Shown here: positions 34,097 to 41,806 of the stretch, piece after piece
Layout of the letters: each line of letters begins with the position of its first letter
How positions within the stretch are numbered: the first letter of the stretch is position 1
NCBI GenBank assembly: GCA_944324865.1
Contig: CALUXW010000003.1
Span: forward strand, 1-64,000
DNA length: 64,000 bases
Origin: Candidatus Gastranaerophilales bacterium
GTDB lineage: Bacteria > Cyanobacteriota > Vampirovibrionia > Gastranaerophilales > Gastranaerophilaceae
Direction: 5' to 3'
Notes under the pieces: model-generated
The model's database searches: none
What the model saw: only the letters and a program-made list of their open reading frames with translations
What the model was told of the DNA's origin: nothing
Position numbers and translations under genes: made by a program

Positions 34097-35812
34097 CTAA
34101 TAAACCTTTTGATCGTTAGACAACAAAACTTTGTTCAAAGGTTGCCCTGCAAGTACCCAAGGATAAACCATCTCAAAGTTTTCTACAACAAAGTCGATAA
34201 ATACCGAACATTTTGAACTAATTGCTTCTTGTAGAGCAGGTAAAATTTCATCTTCTCTCTCTACTCTAATACCTTTTGCCCCATAAGCCTGAGCAAGTTT
34301 TACAAAGTCGGGCGCAGAAATTTTTGTTTGGCTATAGTGTTTATTAAATAATTTTTCTTGCCACTGGCGTACCATTCCCAAATATCCGTTATTAATAACA
34401 CAATTTATTACCTTTAACCCATAATCCATACAGGTGGCGATTTCTTGAATATTCATTTGTATCGAACCATCACCTGCAATATTTAGCACAAGGGCATTTT
34501 TCTCCGCTATTGCAGCGCCCACTGCAGCTGGAAAACCAAAACCCATTGTACCCAAACCACCCGATGTAATAAATCTTCTTGGCTCATCAAACTTAAACAT
34601 TTGAGCACACCACATTTGATGCTGACCGACCTCAGTACAGACAATAGGCTTATATTCTTTTGTATACTCATATATAGCTTCTATTACCCTTAGTGCGCTT
34701 AACTTGTCTGACGGACAATCAGGAATTGCACGCTTTTGTCTCCATTCATCTATTTGTCTCAACCATTTTTCTTTTACATTATGATCAATAATAACAGGTT
34801 TTGAAGTCAGTTCTTTGATCATTGCACTGAGAACATTTTTTGCATCACCTACAATTGGAATATCGACTTTTACGTTCTTTGAAATAGAGCAAGGATCAAT
34901 ATCTATATGAATAACTTGCGAATCACGTGCAAAACGTTTTAAACAACCAGTAATTCTATCATTAAAACGTGTACCTACTGCAAAAATTACATCAGCATGG
35001 ACAACAGCGTAATTTGCCCAGTAATTTCCATGCATACCAAGCATACCAAGACTTTGCGGGGAACTTTCTGGATAAGTACCCTTACCCATAAGAGTATGAG
35101 CAACAGGCATTTCTAATATTTGAGCAAGCTGAGTAAGCTCCTTGCTTGCACCTGCTTGCAAAACACCTCCACCTGAAATTATAACCGGTCTTTGTGCTTC
35201 TCTTAAAAGTTTTAACGCTTTTGAAATCTGCAAGGGGTGCCCCTTATAAGTTGGATTATATCCCACAAGTTTGACTTCTTTAGGGTAATTAAAAACAGTT
35301 TTTGCAGTTAAAATATCCTTTGGCATATCAATAACAACTGGACCTGGTTTGCCAGTTGTTGCAATGTAGAATGCCTCTTTTATAATTCTTGCAAGGTCTT
35401 TAACATCTTTTACAAGATAATTATGCTTGCAGCATGAGCGCGTAATTCCCACTATATCGGCTTCTTGAAAAGCATCATTCCCAATTTGTTCAGTTGATAC
35501 CTGACCTGTAAAAACGACTAACGGATATCCGTCATAATATGCATTTGCAATACCTGTCACAGTATTTGTAGCACCCGGACCTGATGTAACAAGGGCAACA
35601 CCAGGTCTTCCTGACACACGTGCATATCCTTCCGCAGCATGAATTGCAGCTTGTTCATGACGTACAAGATAGTGTTTAATTTTATCTTGATTATATAAAG
35701 CTTCGTATATGTTTAAAATAACCCCGCCCGGATACCCAAAAATCTCATCAACTCCTTGCGCTTCCAAAGATTTTAGGAATATCTCCGCACCGCAATATAC
35801 TTCCTTAGTCAT
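34097..35812 (-). CDS. ilvB: Acetolactate synthase large (catalytic) subunit
   Basis: Thiamine-diphosphate enzyme condensing pyruvate into acetolactate or acetohydroxybutyrate. The catalytic Glu is in VRHEQAAIHAAEGYAR (E53). The central domain contains SGGGVLQAG, and the TPP motif is NIAGDGSIQMNIQE ... VINNGYLG. 571 residues, FAD-type (biosynthetic) AHAS rather than catabolic AlsS, consistent with the adjacent regulatory subunit. TGGAGA lies 7 nt before the ATG. A TATAAT on the minus strand at 35850-35845 could be its promoter. Confidence 0.97.
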   Translation of the reverse strand: MTKEVYCGAEIFLKSLEAQGVDEIFGYPGGVILNIYEALYNQDKIKHYLVRHEQAAIHAAEGYARVSGRPGVALVTSGPGATNTVTGIANAYYDGYPLVVFTGQVSTEQIGNDAFQEADIVGITRSCCKHNYLVKDVKDLARIIKEAFYIATTGKPGPVVIDMPKDILTAKTVFNYPKEVKLVGYNPTYKGHPLQISKALKLLREAQRPVIISGGGVLQAGASKELTQLAQILEMPVAHTLMGKGTYPESSPQSLGMLGMHGNYWANYAVVHADVIFAVGTRFNDRITGCLKRFARDSQVIHIDIDPCSISKNVKVDIPIVGDAKNVLSAMIKELTSKPVIIDHNVKEKWLRQIDEWRQKRAIPDCPSDKLSALRVIEAIYEYTKEYKPIVCTEVGQHQMWCAQMFKFDEPRRFITSGGLGTMGFGFPAAVGAAIAEKNALVLNIAGDGSIQMNIQEIATCMDYGLKVINCVINNGYLGMVRQWQEKLFNKHYSQTKISAPDFVKLAQAYGAKGIRVEREDEILPALQEAISSKCSVFIDFVVENFEMVYPWVLAGQPLNKVLLSNDQKVY

Positions 35813-35844
35813 GCATTTTCTCCATTAGTTTTTGGTATAATTGC

Positions 35845-35850
35845 ATTATA
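35845..35850 (-). promoter_or_regulatory. -10 box of the ilvBH operon
   Basis: TATAAT on the minus strand, about 32 nt before the ilvB start. A weak TTCGCC at 17-nt spacing could be the -35. No leader peptide or T-box is visible in the short leader. Confidence 0.55.
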
Positions 35851-35880
35851 CTATGAAAAAATAAGACGGCGAACTTTTTT

Positions 35881-37488
35881 ATGAAAAAAATCAAAATATC
35901 AGGGGATTTAACAGGTGGATTTTTAGGCGCAGTCATTGCACTTCCACAGGCTTTAGCCTTCGGAGTAGCAATAGGTATTGGAGCAACAAGTGGTTTATGG
36001 GGAGCAGTAATTTTATGTTTTACAGCAGGTATTCTCGGATGCAATCAGCCACTTTTATCAGGTCCAACAGGTCCTGCAGCTATAGTTACAGCTTCAGCAT
36101 TTGCAACACTACATGGTAAACCTGAAACACTTTTTGCGGTTATTTTTCTATCAGGTATTTTTCAGATAATAATTTCTCGTACAAGATTAACAGACATTGT
36201 TAAATACATTCCATACCCTGTTATTTCAGGCTTCATGAATGCCGTAGGTACAATTTTAATTATTTTACAACTGGGTCCGTTTTTAGGAAATAAATCTTTG
36301 GCTACACCTCTATTATCAATAAAAAATTTCCCAAATAATCTTGCATGTATCAATGAAAATGCACTTGTTATAGGAATTTTAACACTTTCGATTATTTTTT
36401 GGACACCAAAAAAAATTACAAAAATTATACCATCGCAAATTTTAGCACTTGTAATATCGACCCTTACAGCAATTTTATATAATATGGAACTACCTACCGT
36501 ACAGGGCGTAAGTTCACATTTACCACAAATTGCTTGGGCTGATTTTTCCAACATTAAAACCCTTCTAATACCGGCATTAATTATCGCAATAGTATGCTCC
36601 TCGGAAAGTCTTTTGACAAATTTAGTTGTTGACACATTAACAAAAACCAGCTGCAATACAAACAGAATGATACTTTCGCAAGGCATAGGAAATCTTGTTT
36701 GCTCTCTTTTTGGTTCAATTCCTGGCTCAGCTGCCACAATGCGTTCAGCTGCAGCTATAAAAGCTGGTGGCAAAACAAGATTTTGTGCAATTGTCTGTGC
36801 AATTGTTCTACTTTTAATTATTTTATTTGCAAGTGGTTTTGCAAATAAAATTCCACTAAGTGCACTTGCTGCAATACTTTTTAAAGTAGGACTGGACATA
36901 ATAGATACAAAATTGTTAAAAATTATTAAATATGCCCCAAGACAAGATTTATTTGTTATGTTAATTGTCTTTTTGCTCACCATATTTTACGACATAATCA
37001 TTGCCGTAAGCACAGGAATTGTGTTAAGTGCCTTAATTTTTGCAAAACAACTTGCAGATAAAACAAATGTAAAATTTAAAGATATTAATGACAAACACAT
37101 AATGGAACTTGAAAAAAAATTACAGTACGAAACAGACTATAAAATAAGAGTAGTACATATTTTAGGTGAATTATTTTTTGGCAGTGCAACACAAGTCATT
37201 TCGCATTTTGAAGAAATTTTAGGCACAAAATATCTTATAATTTGCTATGAATCTGAAAACACATTTGATATAAGCGCAATTTTTGCACTTGAAGACATAA
37301 TAACAAGATTAAAATCTCAGAATATCATTCCCCATCTTGTTGTAAAAAATGAACAAATCGTCAATCAATTGGAAAAATTAAATATAGCAGAGCAAATTGG
37401 AAAAGAAAACATCTTTTACAATGAAGAAGATGCAATAGAACATGCAAAAAAACTTCTTAAAATAAAGGCAATTAAAAAGCGCAACTGA
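35881..37488 (+). CDS. SulP-family anion transporter with STAS domain
   Basis: 535 residues. The membrane part (about 1-395) has the SulP signature at the start (LTGGFLGAVIALPQALAFGVAIG) and SGPTGPAAIVTASAF, with about 12-14 hydrophobic segments. The C-terminal STAS domain (about 415-520) starts YKIRVVHILGELFFGSA. Members carry sulfate, bicarbonate or dicarboxylates; the substrate is not readable here. It is divergent from ilvB, with only a weak ribosome site, and is followed by the dfx-ftn operon. Confidence 0.92.
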   Translation: MKKIKISGDLTGGFLGAVIALPQALAFGVAIGIGATSGLWGAVILCFTAGILGCNQPLLSGPTGPAAIVTASAFATLHGKPETLFAVIFLSGIFQIIISRTRLTDIVKYIPYPVISGFMNAVGTILIILQLGPFLGNKSLATPLLSIKNFPNNLACINENALVIGILTLSIIFWTPKKITKIIPSQILALVISTLTAILYNMELPTVQGVSSHLPQIAWADFSNIKTLLIPALIIAIVCSSESLLTNLVVDTLTKTSCNTNRMILSQGIGNLVCSLFGSIPGSAATMRSAAAIKAGGKTRFCAIVCAIVLLLIILFASGFANKIPLSALAAILFKVGLDIIDTKLLKIIKYAPRQDLFVMLIVFLLTIFYDIIIAVSTGIVLSALIFAKQLADKTNVKFKDINDKHIMELEKKLQYETDYKIRVVHILGELFFGSATQVISHFEEILGTKYLIICYESENTFDISAIFALEDIITRLKSQNIIPHLVVKNEQIVNQLEKLNIAEQIGKENIFYNEEDAIEHAKKLLKIKAIKKRN

Positions 37489-37555
37489 TATAGACCATAG
37501 GGGAATAAAATTTTAAGTCGTTTTGTATAACCTTTTTTAAAAGAAAGGAAACAAA

Positions 37556-37957
37556 ATGACTAATAAACTTGATATTTTTAAATGCAATGTCTGTGGCAAC
37601 ATTATCGAAGTAGTATTATCAGGTGGTGGAAAACTCGTATGTTGCAACCAGCCTATGGAGCTTTTAAAGCCAAAAACAGCAGATACCACAACAGAAAAAC
37701 ATGTACCTGTATTAGAAGAAAATGGCGAAGAAAAACTTATTCGCATTGGTTCAACTCCGCATCCAATGGAAGATGAACATTATATCCAGTTTATCGAAGT
37801 AATTTCAAAAGACCACAAATGGGTTAAGAGAAAGTACCTTAAAGCACATGAACAACCCGAGATGAAATTTAAATGTAAATGTGAAAATAAATTTGATGCA
37901 TTTGAATTGTGTAATATTCATGGGCTTTGGGAAAATAAATTCGAAGGAGAAAACTAA
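37556..37957 (+). CDS. dfx: Desulfoferrodoxin (superoxide reductase)
   Basis: Two-iron superoxide reductase that converts superoxide to peroxide without making oxygen, typical of anaerobes. Center I rubredoxin-like ligands are C10, C13, C29 and C30 (CNVC; GKLVCC). Center II ligands are H49 (EKHVPV), H69, H75 (HPMEDEHYI), C119 and H122 (ELCNIHGLW). 133 residues is normal. AAAGGA precedes the ATG. The ferritin gene starts 1 nt after its stop, using a ribosome site inside the dfx 3' end, so iron storage and superoxide defence are co-expressed. Confidence 0.97.
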   Translation: MTNKLDIFKCNVCGNIIEVVLSGGGKLVCCNQPMELLKPKTADTTTEKHVPVLEENGEEKLIRIGSTPHPMEDEHYIQFIEVISKDHKWVKRKYLKAHEQPEMKFKCKCENKFDAFELCNIHGLWENKFEGEN

Positions 37958-37958
37958 T

Positions 37959-38441
37959 ATGGACAACAAAATAAACGAGCTTTTAAACCAACAAATAAAT
38001 TTCGAATTTTACAGTGCATATTTATACCTTGCAATGTCAACATACTTTAGTGAAATTAATATGGACGGATTTGCAAAATTTATGAAAAATCAAGCAAAAG
38101 AAGAACTTGAACATGCACAAAAAATTTATGATTATTTACTTTTAAGAAATGAAAAAATATCATATCAAGGAATTGAAGCACCTGATACAGACTGGCTAAA
38201 TGCTCAAGACGTTCTTGAAGATGCTATCGAACATGAAAAAATGATAAGCAATAAAATACATAATTTATATAAAAATGCAAAAGAACACGATGATTTTGCA
38301 ACGATGAATTTTTTAAACTGGTTTGTTGAAGAACAACTTGAAGAAGAAGAAAAATTCAGAATTTTAAGAGAAAAGATAAAAGCCTTTGATGAGTGCAGCT
38401 GCACATTAGAGGCAATGGATAGAGAACTTAACAAAGATTAG
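37959..38441 (+). CDS. ftnA: Bacterial non-haem ferritin
   Basis: Iron-storage ferroxidase of 160 residues. The ferroxidase ligands correspond to E16 (NFEFYSAYLY), E49 and H52 (KEELEHAQ). The four-helix pattern and the later EEQLEEEEKF helix match FtnA. The start ATG 37959 is chosen: GAAGGAG lies about 9 nt upstream within the end of dfx, and the start MDNKINELLNQQIN is standard. It forms a two-gene operon with dfx and ends at a hairpin terminator. Confidence 0.96.
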   Translation: MDNKINELLNQQINFEFYSAYLYLAMSTYFSEINMDGFAKFMKNQAKEELEHAQKIYDYLLLRNEKISYQGIEAPDTDWLNAQDVLEDAIEHEKMISNKIHNLYKNAKEHDDFATMNFLNWFVEEQLEEEEKFRILREKIKAFDECSCTLEAMDRELNKD

Positions 38442-38444
38442 ATA

Positions 38445-38462
38445 AAGGGGCTAATGCCCCTT
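38445..38462. terminator. Bidirectional terminator between ftnA and nth
   Basis: AAGGGGC / GCCCCTT stem (7 bp) with loop TAAT, then TTATTTT on the plus strand. It also overlaps the 3' end of nth. Confidence 0.82.
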
Positions 38463-39117
38463 ATTTTATATTTTTTTTGCAAAAAAACTTTATAGAACAT
38501 TTTTCACACAAAGGCTTTTGTGGCTTACAAATATTCTGTCCATGCGTAACAAGAAGCGTATTAAAATCAATCCAATATTTTTTTGGCAACTTTTTTCTCA
38601 GCGCAAATTCGGTTTCATTAGGATTTTTAGTATCAACATAACCCAGGCGATTTGAAATCCTGTGTACATGAACATCAACACAAATGGCAGGTTTATTAAA
38701 ACCTTTTGTCAACACTAAATTTGCAGTTTTTCTACCAACGCCTTTTAATTTGATTAATTCTTCAATAGAATCAGGAACTTTTGAATCAAATTTTTCAACA
38801 ATCTCTTTTGACAAATTTATTATTTGATATGCCTTATTACGATAAAATCCTACGGGGTAAATAGTCTCAGAAAGAGTTTTGGCATCAATTTTCATCATCT
38901 CTTGCGGCGTTTTTGCAAGTTTTAACATTCGCATAGCTGCAGGATAAGTTGTCTTGTCATTTGTCCTTAAACTCAGAATACAGCAAATTAAAACCAAGTA
39001 AGGATCAGCAACTTGTTCCATAAACTCGACAAATTCAGTTCTTTTTACTGCAGATAAATCGTTATCTTTTTTTAAATTTTTTACAATTTCATCTATATCC
39101 ATTTTGGCAACTTGCAT
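38461..39117 (-). CDS. nth: Endonuclease III (DNA glycosylase/AP lyase)
   Basis: Removes oxidised pyrimidines. The helix-hairpin-helix is LKGVGRKTANLVL with catalytic Lys130, followed by catalytic Asp148 in CVDVHVHRISNRLG. The [4Fe-4S] ligands C197, C204, C207 and C213 have the exact C-x6-C-x2-C-x5-C spacing. 218 residues. There is no Shine-Dalgarno before ATG 39117; M6 (MDIDEI) is an alternative start. A TATAAT lies 15 nt upstream, so the leader is short. It shares its upstream region with divergent trxA. Confidence 0.95.
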   Translation of the reverse strand: MQVAKMDIDEIVKNLKKDNDLSAVKRTEFVEFMEQVADPYLVLICCILSLRTNDKTTYPAAMRMLKLAKTPQEMMKIDAKTLSETIYPVGFYRNKAYQIINLSKEIVEKFDSKVPDSIEELIKLKGVGRKTANLVLTKGFNKPAICVDVHVHRISNRLGYVDTKNPNETEFALRKKLPKKYWIDFNTLLVTHGQNICKPQKPLCEKCSIKFFCKKNIK

Positions 39118-39164
39118 ATAATAATAATTGTGATTATAATACGTAAAAAAGGAGAATACAAATT

Positions 39165-39488
39165 ATGAGTAATGCTAAAGACATAAACGATGCAACTTTC
39201 GATGCAGAAGTTTTGAAAAGCGAAAGTCTTACACTTGTTGACTTTTGGGCACCATGGTGTGGTCCATGTAGAAAAATGGGGCCTCTTTTGGATGAAATTG
39301 CATCCGAATTCGAAGGCAAATTAAAAGTTGTCAAAATAAATACAGATGAAAACTTAAAAACAGCAAAAGAATATCAAATAAGTGGATTACCGAGTTTATT
39401 ACTGTTTAAAAATGGTGAAGCCAAAGAGGTTATGGTTGGTTTAATGCCAAAGTCGGCAATTATTTCAAACATTGAAAAACTTTTATAG
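39165..39488 (+). CDS. trxA: Thioredoxin
   Basis: 107-residue disulfide reductase with the active site WCGPC at residues 31-35, the upstream VDFWAP strand, the cis-Pro region ISGLPSLLLFKNGEA and the final MPKSAI helix. AAGGAG lies about 9 nt upstream of the ATG. It stands alone and is divergent from nth; both relate to redox damage. Confidence 0.97.
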   Translation: MSNAKDINDATFDAEVLKSESLTLVDFWAPWCGPCRKMGPLLDEIASEFEGKLKVVKINTDENLKTAKEYQISGLPSLLLFKNGEAKEVMVGLMPKSAIISNIEKLL

Positions 39489-39492
39489 AATT

Positions 39493-39516
39493 AACGCCTC
39501 CAATCGGAGGCGTTTT
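39493..39516. terminator. Bidirectional terminator between trxA and the phosphohexomutase gene
   Basis: AACGCCTCC (39493-39501), loop AATC, GGAGGCGTT (39506-39514), followed by TT on the plus strand; on the minus strand TAATTCT follows. Confidence 0.88.
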
Positions 39517-39523
39517 AATACTT

Positions 39524-41752
39524 TTATTTTAAAAATGTATTTTTGTAGTTTGGAATTTTAAACTCTCTTTTATCTTCATCTGTTTGTGCAAATTTTTCAT
39601 ATATTTCAAGAGATTTTTCTTTTACATTTATCAAATAGTCTTCATTTATGTATTTTTTATATGTTTCATTTAAATCTCCATTGTAGTTACCTAAAGTTTT
39701 TGCAAAGTCTAATAGTTCATTTTTATTTGCACCACCTGCATAAGCTTTTGTTTTTGCATCTGTACCAGATGGTCTTATTTCTACAAATTTATCTTCAAAA
39801 TCAAAATACGTGCCATCCCCAACAAATTTAACATCCAACAATCTTGAAAAATCAAGGTTGCTGAAAGTTGAAGACAAAATTTCCTTTATATTTTCAAGCG
39901 TAATCTTATTTTCATATTTTGCTATAGCAAGTGCAAGATAAAAAATATCATTTTTTGTCCTTAAACCTTCTCCTAAGAGTTTTGCCTCTTTTAATTTTTC
40001 AATATTTGGCTCAGATTCATTATAATAAGCAATGTCTTCTCTTACGTCAAATTTCGCGACAATATTGTTTTTTGTATAAACATTGCTCAAATGTTCCCAC
40101 AGAAAAACATCAAGACTTGCAACAAGGGCTGAAGTTACAATAATTGCTTCTGTTGCACTTTTTTCACGCATTGCAAGGGCATATCTGTTACCGAGAGATT
40201 TTATTAATTCTTCAGAACCAATAATCATACCTCCTGATTCTTCCCCGCCAAAAATCATCCTTGGTGAATCACCCAAGGAAATAGTTTTTCCAAAAATATC
40301 AACAATCTTGATATCTTTTTCGCCTTTTTCAATCTGATACTCAATTTTTTTAGTAGCATTTGCAATTTCTTTAAAACCAACAGGAGTATTAATTACTTCA
40401 ATACCATTATTCTCAGCCCACTCATCCCAAGTTTTTGAACTTGCCGTAGTTTTAACTATAAAACGCTTATGATTGTCAAATGCACCATTATCCTTCAAAA
40501 GATGTGTCCAAAAGTCCATTATCATCAAAAATGCTTGATTGGCACTAAATACACACAACAAGCGATTATCGTCAAGTTTAACAGTGTCAACTCCAACAGC
40601 TTTTATTTTATCAAAATTTTTAATGTCTTCAAGTTGAACAACGCTAAGTCGATCATGATCAGGGTCAGTTATAAGACAAACTGTGCCTATTGGATAATCT
40701 TTAAGTTTTTCATTATACTTTAAAGTTTCTATTACAGGGAAATATTCTCTATGGCATTTGTCTTTTGAAACAACGGTAATATCAAGCGACCAATCATAAA
40801 ATTTACCATCCTTAATATCTTTTCCTATTGAATGGAAAAAAGGATCCTCTTGCGTGTTTAACCACACAAAATTATTTGCAACTCCCAATTTATCTAGAAT
40901 TTTACTCAATGTATTATATGCAGCTCCGCCCACAGCATCAATAATAATTTTTTTATTAAACTTTTTTATAAGCTCAACATTATTTTGATTTGCAACACCG
41001 TTTTTCAAATACTCCACATATAAATCAATACCATTATTGAGTTTTGCCATTGTATCTTCATCAATTAATTCATTTTGCGAAGCTTCAAATTCAATTTTAT
41101 ATTCACCGTTTTGTTTAACTGTTTCTAAAATTTGTTCAATTTTTGCTACGAATTCTAAGCTCTCATCCGGCAAAAACTGTGAACCTTGATTATTTAAATC
41201 CTTGGTAGCATTTTTAACACTAATTCCATGAGAACTTGTAATATACTCACCCCCGACTAAATCAAGTTTAAAAGCCAGAAAAGAAGCAAGCCAAATAGGT
41301 ATTGTTTGACGATCCTTAGGGACAAGTGTCCGTATTCCCAGAGCACTTTGAATACGTGCAATAATATCGAGATATATTTTTGAATTATATCTTACTTCAC
41401 AGCCTACAAGTTTTACAAGCTCATCATTGGGATATTTTTCTTTTAAAACAAGAGCTTTTGCAAGAGTCGCAAGAGTTATACCTATTGTATTAATCGGAAA
41501 TCTTGTATCATGTGGATACAGTACATTTTGAGGTCCTCTAATGCCTGCAGTTGAAACCATTGCTTCTTTTTTATAAGCTTCAAACCACTTTTCAAGCTCA
41601 AGCTTGTCAACAATTTCTTTTGTAAGTGTAAAAGTAAACTTATTTTTATCATTATAATTAAAAATCTTATTCTGTTTAATCTCATCTGGCGTGTTGTTTT
41701 CGACACCTTCTAGTAACAACTTTTCAAGTTGCGAGGGATTTTCTTTACTCAT
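39524..41752 (-). CDS. Phosphoglucomutase/phosphomannomutase-superfamily protein
   Basis: 742-residue alpha-D-phosphohexomutase. Four landmarks in order: STAGIRGP near the start, the active-site loop with the phosphoserine region EYITSSHGIS, the metal-binding DPDHDRLS loop, the sugar-binding FGGEESGG and the phosphate-binding RPSGTDAKTK near the C-terminus. The usual TASHNP is TSSHGI here; the serine remains but Asn-Pro is lost. It is longer than the usual 450-580, with extra sequence in the first and third domains. AAGGAG precedes the ATG. It would interconvert hexose-1- and -6-phosphates. Confidence 0.9.
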   Translation of the reverse strand: MSKENPSQLEKLLLEGVENNTPDEIKQNKIFNYNDKNKFTFTLTKEIVDKLELEKWFEAYKKEAMVSTAGIRGPQNVLYPHDTRFPINTIGITLATLAKALVLKEKYPNDELVKLVGCEVRYNSKIYLDIIARIQSALGIRTLVPKDRQTIPIWLASFLAFKLDLVGGEYITSSHGISVKNATKDLNNQGSQFLPDESLEFVAKIEQILETVKQNGEYKIEFEASQNELIDEDTMAKLNNGIDLYVEYLKNGVANQNNVELIKKFNKKIIIDAVGGAAYNTLSKILDKLGVANNFVWLNTQEDPFFHSIGKDIKDGKFYDWSLDITVVSKDKCHREYFPVIETLKYNEKLKDYPIGTVCLITDPDHDRLSVVQLEDIKNFDKIKAVGVDTVKLDDNRLLCVFSANQAFLMIMDFWTHLLKDNGAFDNHKRFIVKTTASSKTWDEWAENNGIEVINTPVGFKEIANATKKIEYQIEKGEKDIKIVDIFGKTISLGDSPRMIFGGEESGGMIIGSEELIKSLGNRYALAMREKSATEAIIVTSALVASLDVFLWEHLSNVYTKNNIVAKFDVREDIAYYNESEPNIEKLKEAKLLGEGLRTKNDIFYLALAIAKYENKITLENIKEILSSTFSNLDFSRLLDVKFVGDGTYFDFEDKFVEIRPSGTDAKTKAYAGGANKNELLDFAKTLGNYNGDLNETYKKYINEDYLINVKEKSLEIYEKFAQTDEDKREFKIPNYKNTFLK

Positions 41753-41806
41753 ATAAACTCCTTACGGTTAATGCATCTTTGCAATTATTTTAACATAAAA
41801 TTTAAT

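Noticed and set aside
34097-35900. T-box or leader-peptide attenuator for ilvB
   Set aside because: The leader between the -10 box and ilvB ATG is about 30 nt, too short for either; no T-box core sequence seen.
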